Positions 9,187 to 17,737 of a stretch of 64,000 nucleotides of DNA are shown in pieces. Position 1 is the stretch's first letter. Every line of letters begins with the position of its first letter. The notes beneath the pieces were generated by a model. That model ran no database searches and was not told the DNA's origin. It was given only the letters and a program-made list of their open reading frames with translations. Position numbers and translations under genes: made by a program. Origin of the DNA: Erysipelotrichaceae bacterium (lineage in GTDB: Bacteria > Bacillota_I > Bacilli_A > Erysipelotrichales > Erysipelotrichaceae); assembly GCA_030531215.1 (NCBI GenBank), contig JAUNNY010000003.1:1-64000 (forward strand), in the 5' to 3' direction.

Positions 9187-10195
9187 AAACAACACTTCTT
9201 TAGATATTATCAGAATAATAGCTGCTTTGATGGTGCTATTTACTCACGTTGGTCAAACAGCTGGTTTCGAGTTTTCTGGTTCATCAGGAGTCACATGCTT
9301 TTTTATCTTGAGTGGTTACTTAGCTTGTGTATCACTTGAAAATTGTAAAGATGCAAAAACATATTATAAAAAAAGAATTGTAAAAATTATTCCAACATAT
9401 TACACATGTTTAATATTGTTATATGTTATTAATCTAATAATTGGCGTTTTTGTTGATAAAACATATTTATATAATTGCGGATATAGATTTATTAGATATT
9501 TTTTATTTTTACATCAATTAATACCATCTGATAATTATTGGGTATGGTCTAACAGTAACGCACTATGGACGATGAGTACTTTTGCGTTGTTTTATTTGAT
9601 TGCTCCGTATATCAAAAAATATATAAATAATATCTATAAAGCAATTGGATTAACTATTTTATTTGTAGTAATTGCTTATTTTGGGAAAGAACCTTTAGCC
9701 ACATTACTAGCAAGTATACCTAATATAGATAATCCTGTGCAGTTTGTCGCATTTAATCCAATTATCAATTTGTGGAAGTTCTTCATAGGATTTATTATTT
9801 ATTATTCATTTAAAAACAATAAACAATTATATTTGCTTGCAGGATGTGTTTTAGCAATTGTGGCATCATTAGTAACTGGCAAAGCATTAACAAGAATACC
9901 GGTATTTATTTATACAATTCTTATTACTTTGGCTATAATATGGCCTAACATAATTAAAAACGATAAAATAGTAAATTTTATAGGTAAGTTCAGCAAAGAA
10001 ACATTTACTTTGTACCTTATACACCCGATGACAATACTTGTTGTATCAATGCTTCTTAGAAATACTGATGTTGTTTCTAATATCCCTGTTTATACGATAT
10101 GCTTAGTGGCGTGTTCATTTATTTTTACGCATTTTGTATATAGTTTTTTAATTACAAAATTTGAAAAAAAATTAAAAAAGCTTATTTTTAAGTAA
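9176..10195 (+). CDS. Acyltransferase 3 family membrane protein (O-acetyltransferase)
   Basis: A 339-aa integral membrane protein with about ten hydrophobic segments and the acyltransferase-3 N-terminal pattern: SLDIIRIIAALMVLFTHVG (catalytic-type His near residue 24), SGVTCFFILSGYL and YKKRIVKIIPTYY. This family acetylates or otherwise acylates surface sugars across the membrane. It is the last gene of the 7199-10195 run and would modify the glycan assembled there. No obvious terminator follows. Confidence 0.85.
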   Translation: MKNKNNTSLDIIRIIAALMVLFTHVGQTAGFEFSGSSGVTCFFILSGYLACVSLENCKDAKTYYKKRIVKIIPTYYTCLILLYVINLIIGVFVDKTYLYNCGYRFIRYFLFLHQLIPSDNYWVWSNSNALWTMSTFALFYLIAPYIKKYINNIYKAIGLTILFVVIAYFGKEPLATLLASIPNIDNPVQFVAFNPIINLWKFFIGFIIYYSFKNNKQLYLLAGCVLAIVASLVTGKALTRIPVFIYTILITLAIIWPNIIKNDKIVNFIGKFSKETFTLYLIHPMTILVVSMLLRNTDVVSNIPVYTICLVACSFIFTHFVYSFLITKFEKKLKKLIFK

Positions 10196-10365
10196 TATCC
10201 GTATAAATTCCTAAAATCGTTAACTTCCAAAATCTTATAGCCCGAATATATCGATGATTATTGATGGTTTGGATTTTTCTTGTGACTGAAGTTGTTATAT
10301 AACTGATTTAGAGAAATGATGGGAAGTTTACACTCAATATCACAAATGTCACATTGAAACTGTCT
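10196..10365. other. Intergenic stretch without a recognised gene
   Basis: 170 bases between the acyltransferase stop and the operator of the AlbA_2 gene. I see no ORF with a convincing start, no strong hairpin and no tRNA. Confidence 0.5.
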
Positions 10366-10414
10366 CATGGACATGATATAATGACCATGTGTTAAATAAT
10401 AAAATGACCAAGAG
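10366..10414 (+). promoter_or_regulatory. Promoter with operator-like repeats for the AlbA_2 regulator
   Basis: The extended -10 TGATATAAT (10374-10382) sits inside an imperfect inverted repeat, CATGGACAT (10366-10374) / ATGACCATG (10381-10389), 8 of 9 matching. A further ATGACCAAGAG lies at 10404-10414, 23 bp downstream of the first ATGACCA. The same ATGACCAAGAG occurs twice inside the gene it precedes (11552, 11572). An arm overlapping the -10 fits a repressor site; autoregulation is inference. Confidence 0.55.
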
Positions 10415-10422
10415 GTAAAGTT

Positions 10423-11757
10423 ATGAATTTGGGCAATGAAAATGAATATATAGAATTTAAGAAAACAACTCAAGAAACAGAAGCTGGTATTATTTCTATC
10501 ACCAGTATCTTAAATAAGCATAGAAGAGGTACTCTATATTTTGGAGTTAAAGATAACGGAGATGTTTGTGGTTTACAAATTGGCAAAGATACACTTCGCA
10601 AGTTATCAAGAGATATAACAGGGAACATTAAGCCAAACATTTATTATGAAATAAATGAAAGAAATAGTTCTGATGGATTATCTTTTATAGAAGTGAATTT
10701 TAGCGGAGAAAACGTTCCTTATTCTGCATATGGTTTATACTATCAAAGGTTTTCTGATGAAGATAGAAAAATAAGCGATATAGAATTACAGAAACTTTTT
10801 GAGCAAAGGATCAAAGATTATTCAAGGTGGGAAGAAGATATTTCTGATGAAACTATTTTGGACATTGATGAAAAATTTTTAAAGAAAATTTTTAATAGAG
10901 GAAAAGAATCGCATCGTATTAATTATGAATATAAGAATAAAAAATCTATCTGTTCAAAATTAGGCTTATTGTATGATGACGATACGCTAAATAATGCCGG
11001 CAAATATTTATTTTCAAAAAATAATCCAATTACTCTAAAATTAGCTACCTTTGCATCTAATACAAAAGACACCTTCGTAAAACTAAATCATTTTACTGGT
11101 AATATATATGAGTGTATTGATGAGGCTATCAATTATATATTGGCCGAAATTGATTGGAATATAGTAATAAATAGAAATGCAACAAGAAAAGAAATTCCTG
11201 AAATACCAGAAGTTGCAATTAGAGAAATTGTGATTAATGCTTTTGCACACGGAAAATACAATTCTAATACAACATTTGAAGTAGATATTTTTAAAGACAG
11301 GGCAAGCATATACTCTCCTGGATATTTTCCATACGGCTATACACCAGAAGATTTTGCGAATAATGATGAAAAACCGATTGTTTTAAATCCTAAAATAACA
11401 AATGTATTATTTAAAACGAACGAAATTGAATCATTTGGTTCGGGTTTTGAAAGAACTTTTAAAGCTTGTAAAGAAATTGGCTGTACATATGAATACTGTA
11501 ATACAAAATCAGGTTTTCTATTTACTTTTCATAGAACTCTTGGACATAAAAATGACCAAGAGATTTTGAAAATGACCAAGAGTGAAAAAGCAGTATTTGA
11601 GGAATTAAAAAATAATAATTATATTACTCAAAAACAAATTTCTACAAATATTGGTTTAAGTGAAAAAACCGTATATAGAGCTATTAAATCATTAAAAGAG
11701 AAAGGGAAAATATTAAGAATCGGAAATGATTATAATGGAAAGTGGGAAATTCAATAA
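10423..11757 (+). CDS. AlbA_2/Schlafen-domain regulator with ATPase-like and winged-helix domains
   Basis: 444 aa. The N terminus (ENEYIEFKKTTQE..AGIISITSILNKHRRGTLYFGV.DNG) is an AlbA_2 (Schlafen AlbA_2) domain. The middle (ATRKEIPEIPEVAIREIVINAFAHGKY.., then FGSGFERTFKACKEIG) is the HATPase_c_4-like domain of this family. Residues ~385-444 form a winged helix (TQKQISTNIGLSEKTVYRAIKSLKEKGKI). Such proteins are annotated as predicted transcriptional regulators; the exact role is unknown. The RBS AAGAGGT lies within the third operator copy. Two further copies of the operator motif lie in the coding sequence just before the winged helix. It interrupts the polysaccharide locus as a single-gene unit. 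Confidence 0.8.
   Translation: MNLGNENEYIEFKKTTQETEAGIISITSILNKHRRGTLYFGVKDNGDVCGLQIGKDTLRKLSRDITGNIKPNIYYEINERNSSDGLSFIEVNFSGENVPYSAYGLYYQRFSDEDRKISDIELQKLFEQRIKDYSRWEEDISDETILDIDEKFLKKIFNRGKESHRINYEYKNKKSICSKLGLLYDDDTLNNAGKYLFSKNNPITLKLATFASNTKDTFVKLNHFTGNIYECIDEAINYILAEIDWNIVINRNATRKEIPEIPEVAIREIVINAFAHGKYNSNTTFEVDIFKDRASIYSPGYFPYGYTPEDFANNDEKPIVLNPKITNVLFKTNEIESFGSGFERTFKACKEIGCTYEYCNTKSGFLFTFHRTLGHKNDQEILKMTKSEKAVFEELKNNNYITQKQISTNIGLSEKTVYRAIKSLKEKGKILRIGNDYNGKWEIQ
11548..11582 (+). repeat. Operator-like motif repeated inside the AlbA_2 gene
   Basis: ATGACCAAGAG occurs at 11552-11562 and again at 11572-11582, 20 bp apart. Because 20 is not a multiple of three, the copies are read in different frames (NDQE, then MTKS), so it is the DNA and not the peptide that is repeated. 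The same word lies in the gene's promoter at 10404. Confidence 0.7.
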
Positions 11758-11918
11758 ACCCCAATTTGTCTATTTACTAAAAGATAAACTATATAGACAT
11801 TAGAAACAAAATAACCAACAAAATTTACTTAACTCTTTCGCTTGTTTAATAGACCTTTCCTATATAAAATTCTGAGTCCCATAGCTATTTTGTAAATGCA
11901 TAATATACATAAATATTG
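11758..11918. other. Intergenic stretch, no gene seen
   Basis: 161 bases of AT-rich sequence between the AlbA_2 gene and the dehydratase promoter. A weak GTCTAT...ATAGAC inverted repeat (about 11767-11801) has no T tract, so I do not call a terminator. Confidence 0.4.
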
Positions 11919-11924
11919 TAAAAT
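11919..11924 (+). promoter_or_regulatory. -10 element of a leaderless promoter (dehydratase operon)
   Basis: TAAAAT, followed by 6 nt and then the ATG at 11931. No Shine-Dalgarno sequence fits in the gap. A matching -35 is not clear. Confidence 0.5.
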
Positions 11925-11930
11925 TAAGAT

Positions 11931-13865
11931 ATGCGAAGAGATCGTAGTTTTAAGTTTGAACATTGGCAAATAATCTCATTATTTTTAATGATTTTTGATG
12001 TTTTGTCGATTGTTTTTGCGTATTTTTTCTCTTTGTGGCTAAGATTTGACTTTAAATTCGATTCTATTGAGCCAAATTACATAAGAATCTTTAATAAAAC
12101 TATCATTTTATATGCAATATTCTGTGTAGCAATATACTGGATTTTAAATAACTATCGTAGTATTTGGCGCTTTGCGAGCTACAATGAATTAATTAGAATT
12201 TCTTTTGCGGTAGCATTATGTTCAATAGTTCATTATGAAGTTATATCAAGACTAGTATTTAGAATGCCAAAATCATACTATGTCATTGGTTTCTTGATTC
12301 AATTGATATTGGCTATAGGTATTAGGTTCTCGTATAGGATTGTCTTGTTATTAAGAAGAAATAAGACCGAAGATAGTTGTTCAAATATTATGATTATTGG
12401 TGCTGGAGATGCAGGCCAACAGATTATTAGAGATGTAAATAGCCATGCCAGTGGTAATAGTAAGGTTGTTTGTATCATAGATGATAATACCAATAAACAT
12501 GGAAGATTTATTGATGGTGTACCAGTTGTAGGTGGTAGGGATGATATTTTAGATGCTGCTAAGAAGTATAAAGTTGATGAAATATATTATGCAATACCAA
12601 CTGCTACTAACACCCAAAAAAGAGATATCTTAAATATTTGTAGAGAAACAGATTGTGCTATAAAGGTTCTTCCTGGTATTCAACAAATCGTTAATGGTGA
12701 TGTATCAATCAATACATTAAAGAAAGTTGAATTAGAAGACTTATTAGGCAGGGATACTATAAAGGTTAATAACGAAGAAATATCTGGTTATCTAAACGAT
12801 AAAGTAGTACTTGTTACCGGTGGTGGCGGATCTATTGGTTCTGAATTATGTAGACAAGTTGCCGAAAATAGTCCTAAACAATTAATTGTTTTTGATATCT
12901 ATGAAAATAATGCTTATGCAATTCAAAACGAATTAAAGAAGAATCATCCAGAACTAAATCTAGTTGTACTAATTGGTTCAGTAAGAGATTCAAAGAGATT
13001 AGATAATGTCTTTAGTAAATATCGTCCTGATATTGTATATCATGCAGCTGCTCATAAACATGTTCCATTGATGGAAGATTCACCATGTGAATCAATTAAG
13101 AATAACGCAATAGGAACATTTAAAACTGCTTATGCTGCAGTTAAATATGGGACTAAACGTTTTGTATTAATCAGCACAGATAAAGCTGTTAATCCAACTA
13201 ATATCATGGGCGCATCAAAGCGTCTATGTGAAATGGTTGTTCAAACATTCGATAAGTTAGTTAAGAATGATACTGCTGATAAATTAAGCACTGTTGAAGA
13301 TTGTTTCTCAGTAGGTGGCGCAAAGACTTTAACTAATAAAACGGAATTTGTAGCTGTTAGATTTGGTAATGTCTTAGGTTCTAATGGTTCAGTAATTCCT
13401 TTGTTTAAGAAACAAATTGAAATGGGTGGTCCAGTAACTGTTACTCATCCAGACATTATTAGATACTTTATGACAATACCTGAGGCTGTATCGCTTGTCT
13501 TACAAGCTGGTGCATATGCCAAAGGTGGTGAGATATTTATCTTTGATATGGGTGAACCAGTTAAGATTGATACTTTAGCTAGAAACTTAATTAAACTATC
13601 TGGATTAAAACCAGATGAAGATATTGAAATTGAGTATACTGGTCTAAGACCAGGTGAAAAGCTATATGAAGAAAAACTGATGGCTGCTGAAGGAAACTTA
13701 AAAACAGATAACGATTTAATCTATATCGCTAAGCCTCTTGATATTGATGAAGATAAATTTTTACAAGATATTAAAGAATTATATGAGGTAGCGTGCGATA
13801 ATGAAGATAAAATATTTGATGTTGTCGCTAGAGTTGTAACGACATACAAGAGAGAAGGTGCTTAA
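11931..13865 (+). CDS. Membrane-bound UDP-sugar 4,6-dehydratase (PglF/WbpM/CapD type)
   Basis: 644 aa. Four N-terminal transmembrane segments (about 13-140), a first Rossmann domain (IMIIGAGDAGQQI near 153-165), then the catalytic SDR domain (VTGGGGSIGSE, 295-305). Long-form UDP-GlcNAc 4,6-dehydratases replace the usual catalytic tyrosine by methionine, and this protein shows M426-xxx-K430 in NIMGASKRLCEM with STDKAV just before. The product, a UDP-4-keto-6-deoxy sugar, would feed the aminotransferase immediately downstream. Start at 11931 follows a -10 by 6 nt, implying a leaderless mRNA. It heads an operon that continues at least to 19877. Confidence 0.88.
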   Translation: MRRDRSFKFEHWQIISLFLMIFDVLSIVFAYFFSLWLRFDFKFDSIEPNYIRIFNKTIILYAIFCVAIYWILNNYRSIWRFASYNELIRISFAVALCSIVHYEVISRLVFRMPKSYYVIGFLIQLILAIGIRFSYRIVLLLRRNKTEDSCSNIMIIGAGDAGQQIIRDVNSHASGNSKVVCIIDDNTNKHGRFIDGVPVVGGRDDILDAAKKYKVDEIYYAIPTATNTQKRDILNICRETDCAIKVLPGIQQIVNGDVSINTLKKVELEDLLGRDTIKVNNEEISGYLNDKVVLVTGGGGSIGSELCRQVAENSPKQLIVFDIYENNAYAIQNELKKNHPELNLVVLIGSVRDSKRLDNVFSKYRPDIVYHAAAHKHVPLMEDSPCESIKNNAIGTFKTAYAAVKYGTKRFVLISTDKAVNPTNIMGASKRLCEMVVQTFDKLVKNDTADKLSTVEDCFSVGGAKTLTNKTEFVAVRFGNVLGSNGSVIPLFKKQIEMGGPVTVTHPDIIRYFMTIPEAVSLVLQAGAYAKGGEIFIFDMGEPVKIDTLARNLIKLSGLKPDEDIEIEYTGLRPGEKLYEEKLMAAEGNLKTDNDLIYIAKPLDIDEDKFLQDIKELYEVACDNEDKIFDVVARVVTTYKREGA

Positions 13866-13866
13866 A

Positions 13867-15051
13867 ATGGATGTAAAACCTTTTGAAAAACGTGTTCTAT
13901 TATCTAGTGCCACAATGCATGGCGAAGAACAAAAGTATGTTAAAGAAGCATTTGACACAAACTGGGTAACAACCGTAGGTGAAAACATTAACCAACTCGA
14001 AAATGGTATTAAGAACTTGCTAGGTATGGAGGGAACCGTAGCAATGAGTTCAGGAACTTGTGCAGGCCATTTTGCGGTTAAGTTAGCTGGTGTTAAACAA
14101 GGAGATGTTGTATTTGCGCAATCTCTAACATTTGATGCGACAGTAAATCCTGTTACATATGAAAAAGGTAAATTAGTATTCATAGATAGTGAAAAAGATA
14201 CATGGAATATGGATCCAAAAGCACTAGAGAAAGCTTTTGAAAAATATCCTGAATGCAAGACTGTAATCACTGTTAATTTATATGGAACACCATCTAAATT
14301 AGACGAGATAAAGGCAATCTGTGATAAACATAATGCCACATTAATTGAAGATGCAGCAGAGTCTTTAGGTGCATCAATCAATGGTAAGATGACTGGTACA
14401 TTTGGTAAATATAATATCGTTAGTTTTAATGGTAATAAGATTATTACTACATCAGGTGGTGGTATGTTAGTTACTGATAATTTAGAAGATGCCAAAAGAG
14501 CTCGTAAATGGGCTACTCAAGCAAGAGATAACGCTCCATGGTATCAACATTCAGAATTAGGTTATAACTATAGAATGTCTAATATAGTAGCTGGTATTGG
14601 TAGAGGTCAATTATTGCACTTACAAGAACACATTGATCGTAAAAGACATATCTACGAAAAATATAAAGAAGGATTTAAAGGTTTACCAGTAAAGATGAAT
14701 CCATATCTAGAAAATAGTAATCCAATCTTCTGGTTAAGTTGTTTAATCATTGATAAAGATGCTTTATGTAAACATAGTAGAACTGACTTTGAATATGAAT
14801 ATGTTCATGAAGTTGGCAAAACTTGTCCAGATGAAATTAGAGATAAACTTGAAGCAATCAACGTTGAAACTAGACCAATCTGGAAACCAATGCATCTACA
14901 ACCTTTATACAAAGATAATGACTTTATCAAATTAGAAGAAGATGTAGCTGCTGATATCTTTGATAGAGGTTTATGTTTACCTTCAGATATTAAGATGACA
15001 GATGAGGAACAAGATATAATTATAAAAGTTATTAGAAGTTGTTTTGAATAA
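13867..15051 (+). CDS. DegT/DnrJ/EryC1 family sugar aminotransferase
   Basis: PLP-dependent aminotransferase of about 394 aa. I start it at ATG 13867, 9 nt behind AGAAGG, in preference to the in-frame GTG at 13858 that overlaps the previous stop. SSGTCAGHFAVKLAGV binds the cofactor phosphate, IEDAAESLGA carries the PLP-ring aspartate (~D162), and SFNGNKIITTSGGGM carries the Schiff-base lysine (~K191). Next to a 4,6-dehydratase it should aminate the UDP-4-keto-6-deoxy-HexNAc, as PglE does in bacillosamine synthesis. The substrate assignment is from context. Confidence 0.88.
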   Translation: MDVKPFEKRVLLSSATMHGEEQKYVKEAFDTNWVTTVGENINQLENGIKNLLGMEGTVAMSSGTCAGHFAVKLAGVKQGDVVFAQSLTFDATVNPVTYEKGKLVFIDSEKDTWNMDPKALEKAFEKYPECKTVITVNLYGTPSKLDEIKAICDKHNATLIEDAAESLGASINGKMTGTFGKYNIVSFNGNKIITTSGGGMLVTDNLEDAKRARKWATQARDNAPWYQHSELGYNYRMSNIVAGIGRGQLLHLQEHIDRKRHIYEKYKEGFKGLPVKMNPYLENSNPIFWLSCLIIDKDALCKHSRTDFEYEYVHEVGKTCPDEIRDKLEAINVETRPIWKPMHLQPLYKDNDFIKLEEDVAADIFDRGLCLPSDIKMTDEEQDIIIKVIRSCFE

Positions 15052-15053
15052 TT

Positions 15054-15710
15054 ATGTATAAGAATTTCTTTAAAAGATTATTTGATTTTATCTTATCTTT
15101 AATGGCGTTAATTATATTATCGCCACTTTTTATTGTTTTGATTATAGTTAACGCAATTAAAATGAAAGGTAATCCGTTCTTTGTTCAAGAAAGACCAGGA
15201 TGGCATGAAAAGATATTTAAACTTATTAAGTTTAGATCAATGACAGAAGAAAAAGATGAAAATGGTAATTACTTACCAGATGAAGTTAGATTAACTAAAT
15301 ATGGTGAATGGTTAAGAAATACATCTTTAGATGAAATACCTGAATTAATTAATATATTCAAAGGTGATATGGCTATAGTAGGTCCTAGACCATTACTTGT
15401 TCAATATCTACCCTTATACAACGAGGAACAACATCATCGTCATGATGTTAGACCAGGTCTTACAGGATTAGCACAAGTTAATGGTAGATTTAATCTGCTT
15501 TGGCAAGAGAAGTTTAAATATGATGTTGAATATGTAAGAAACGTAACATTAATAAACGATATAAAAATAATCTTAAAGACTGTCATATTAGTATTTAAGA
15601 AAGACGATGTAGAAAATGAAGAAATGGGATCTTGGTATCCATTCCTTGGTAACGATGTAGAAGACCAACAAATCACCTTAAGAAAACAGAAAGAAAAAAG
15701 TAGTGAGTAG
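15054..15710 (+). CDS. PglC-type initiating phosphoglycosyl transferase
   Basis: 218 aa, the short monotopic phosphoglycosyl transferase form with one N-terminal re-entrant hydrophobic segment (residues ~10-33). Hallmarks: FFVQERPGW, FKLIKFRSM, the catalytic pair D93-E94 in SLDEIPEL (the same numbering as Campylobacter PglC), GDMAIVGPRPLL and RPGLTGLAQVNGR. It transfers a sugar-1-phosphate from a UDP-sugar to undecaprenyl phosphate and so starts a lipid-linked glycan. With the dehydratase and aminotransferase upstream, the likely first sugar is a bacillosamine-type diamino sugar. A second, larger initiating enzyme lies at 39240. Confidence 0.9.
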   Translation: MYKNFFKRLFDFILSLMALIILSPLFIVLIIVNAIKMKGNPFFVQERPGWHEKIFKLIKFRSMTEEKDENGNYLPDEVRLTKYGEWLRNTSLDEIPELINIFKGDMAIVGPRPLLVQYLPLYNEEQHHRHDVRPGLTGLAQVNGRFNLLWQEKFKYDVEYVRNVTLINDIKIILKTVILVFKKDDVENEEMGSWYPFLGNDVEDQQITLRKQKEKSSE

Positions 15711-16695
15711 AGAAATAGGTTCAGAATTCTGTAGTATACCACTTCAAGATGAAGATAATCTTGTCTTTTCTAGCGATACAAAATGGTTTGTATCAGGTAG
15801 AGCTGCACTAGATTATATAATCAAAGACATTAAATCAAAAAATAATGTTAAAACAGTCGCAATACCATCATGGTGTTGTGAATCAATGATAGAACCATTT
15901 ATTAAAAATGATATAGAAGTTAAGTTCTATTCAGTAACATATGATAATGAACTAGTTATAAATAATAATATCGAAGCTGATATATTATTTAGAATTGATT
16001 ATTTTGGTTATAAACAAGATACTATTGATTTTAAAGGTATTGTTGTTGATGATATCACTCATTCAATCTTTTCAAATATTAATCGTAATGGTGATTATGT
16101 ATTTGGTAGTCTAAGAAAATGGGCAGGTTTTAAAACAGGTGGCTTTGCCTATAGTAATCATTTTTCGATTAATGAAGAATTAAAAGAATGTGATGACTAT
16201 ATAGAATTAAGAACTAAAGCTATGTCTGATAAACAAAAATATCTAGATGGACAAATAAAAGAAAAAACATATTTAGATATTTACGAAGAAGCTGAAGAAA
16301 TGTTAGATTCTTTATATGGCTATAAAGGATTTGATGAGGATATTTATAACGCAAGACATTTAGATATTAATTTCATCAAAAACAAAAGAAGATATAACGC
16401 AAAAGTATTATTAGAAACTGTAAAACAATGTGCTATGTTTAAAGACGTTCAAGATGATGATTGTCCAATGTTTGTGCCTATCTTAGTTGAAAATAGAGAT
16501 GAATTAAGAAAGTACTTAATAGATAACGATGTATATTGTCCAATTCATTGGCCAATAAGTAATCTACATAAACTTACTGTTGATGAAAAATATATCTATG
16601 ATCATGAATTAAGTTTAGTATGTGATCAAAGATATGGTGTTGATGATATGAAAAGAATTAGTGATTTATTAAGAAGATATTTTGATGGTGAGTAA
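15703..16695 (+). CDS. PLP-dependent aminotransferase-like protein
   Basis: 330 aa, start GTG 15703 overlapping the previous stop by 8 nt. The sequence follows a fold-type-I aminotransferase outline: KWFVSGRAALDYII, VAIPSWCCESMIEPF (cofactor and binding loop), RIDYFGY, IVVDDITHSIFS (aspartate at the PLP position) and DYVFGSLRKWAGFKTGG, where the lysine is a possible Schiff-base residue. It is divergent from classical DegT enzymes and may act on another substrate or be non-catalytic. It lies between the initiating transferase and the FemAB-like gene. Confidence 0.6.
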   Translation: MSREIGSEFCSIPLQDEDNLVFSSDTKWFVSGRAALDYIIKDIKSKNNVKTVAIPSWCCESMIEPFIKNDIEVKFYSVTYDNELVINNNIEADILFRIDYFGYKQDTIDFKGIVVDDITHSIFSNINRNGDYVFGSLRKWAGFKTGGFAYSNHFSINEELKECDDYIELRTKAMSDKQKYLDGQIKEKTYLDIYEEAEEMLDSLYGYKGFDEDIYNARHLDINFIKNKRRYNAKVLLETVKQCAMFKDVQDDDCPMFVPILVENRDELRKYLIDNDVYCPIHWPISNLHKLTVDEKYIYDHELSLVCDQRYGVDDMKRISDLLRRYFDGE

Positions 16696-16696
16696 A

Positions 16697-17737
16697 ATGT
16701 TGAAAGTATACACGTTAGATAATCACGAAGAATGGGATGAAATAGTAAAGTCGTTTAAACAACACGATGTTTATTATTTGAGTGGATATACAAAGGCATT
16801 TTACCTACATGGTGATGGACAACCTTTATTGTTTTATTATGAAGATTCAAATATTAAAGCCATCAATGTTGTAATGAAAAGAGATGTATCTAAAGATACT
16901 CATTTTATCAATAAACTAGAACCAAATAAGTATTATGATTTCACTACACCTTATGGATATGGTGGTTGGTTAATTGAGGGAGAAGGTTCAATAGATAATC
17001 TAATTAATGAATATAAAACCTGGTGTAAAGAGAACTCTATAATTAGTGAAGTAATTAGATTTCATCCTATAATTGCGAATCAAGAAAGAATTAGAGATGT
17101 CTATGACATTATGGATTTAAGTAAAACTATTTCTATAGATTTAACTAGTGAAGAAGAAATTTGGAATAACTTCTCAAGTAAAAATAGAAACGTTATTAGA
17201 AAAGCTATAAAAAATAACGTAACTATCAATAAAGGTCTAAACAAAGAATTAATGAATTCATTTGTTGAAATATATAATCAAACAATGAATAGAGATAATG
17301 CGGATAACTACTATTATTTCAAAGAAGAATTCTATGAAAGTATTCTTAATGATTTAAAAGATAATGCTGAAGTATATTACGCTGAATATGAAAATAAGAT
17401 AATTGCTGCATCAATTATCTTAAAAGAAAATGATAAATTAAGTTATCATTTATCAGGATCATTAAGAGAATACGGTTCACTAGCACCTACTAATTTATTG
17501 TTATATGAAGTATCAAAGTGGGGTGCACAAAATGGTTATAAATCATTCCACCTAGGTGGTGGTGTTGGTTCTAAAGAAGATAATTTGTATTCATTTAAAA
17601 AAGCGTTCTATAAAGGTGATGGTTTCCAATATAGTATTGGTAGAATGATTTTTAATGAAGAATTATATAATGAATTAGTTGATAAAAGAAAAGGTGAAGA
17701 ATTAAGACAAAACTTCTTCCCACTATATCGAGCATGA
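16697..17737 (+). CDS. FemAB/GNAT-like aminoacyl- or acyltransferase
   Basis: About 346 aa from ATG 16697, chosen because GGTGAG lies at a normal distance upstream; earlier in-frame TTG, ATG and GTG codons overlap the previous gene. The protein has the two-lobed FemAB-like pattern, with SSKNRNVIRKAIKNNVTI near residue 160 and a GNAT-type half containing YYAEYENKIIAASIILKENDKLSYHLSGS and a late GYKSFHLGGGVG. Family members move amino acids or acyl groups onto amino sugars or peptides. It could acylate the amino sugar made by this cassette, where no PglD-like acetyltransferase is present (inference). Confidence 0.7.
   Translation: MLKVYTLDNHEEWDEIVKSFKQHDVYYLSGYTKAFYLHGDGQPLLFYYEDSNIKAINVVMKRDVSKDTHFINKLEPNKYYDFTTPYGYGGWLIEGEGSIDNLINEYKTWCKENSIISEVIRFHPIIANQERIRDVYDIMDLSKTISIDLTSEEEIWNNFSSKNRNVIRKAIKNNVTINKGLNKELMNSFVEIYNQTMNRDNADNYYYFKEEFYESILNDLKDNAEVYYAEYENKIIAASIILKENDKLSYHLSGSLREYGSLAPTNLLLYEVSKWGAQNGYKSFHLGGGVGSKEDNLYSFKKAFYKGDGFQYSIGRMIFNEELYNELVDKRKGEELRQNFFPLYRA

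Noticed and set aside
11758-11802. Terminator after the first AlbA_2 gene
   Set aside because: The GTCTAT...ATAGAC repeat has a long loop and no T tract on the + strand.
13779-14495. 238-aa open frame on the - strand
   Set aside because: It is the exact shadow of the DegT aminotransferase gene, whose PLP motifs are intact; the antisense product is low-complexity with no motif or RBS.
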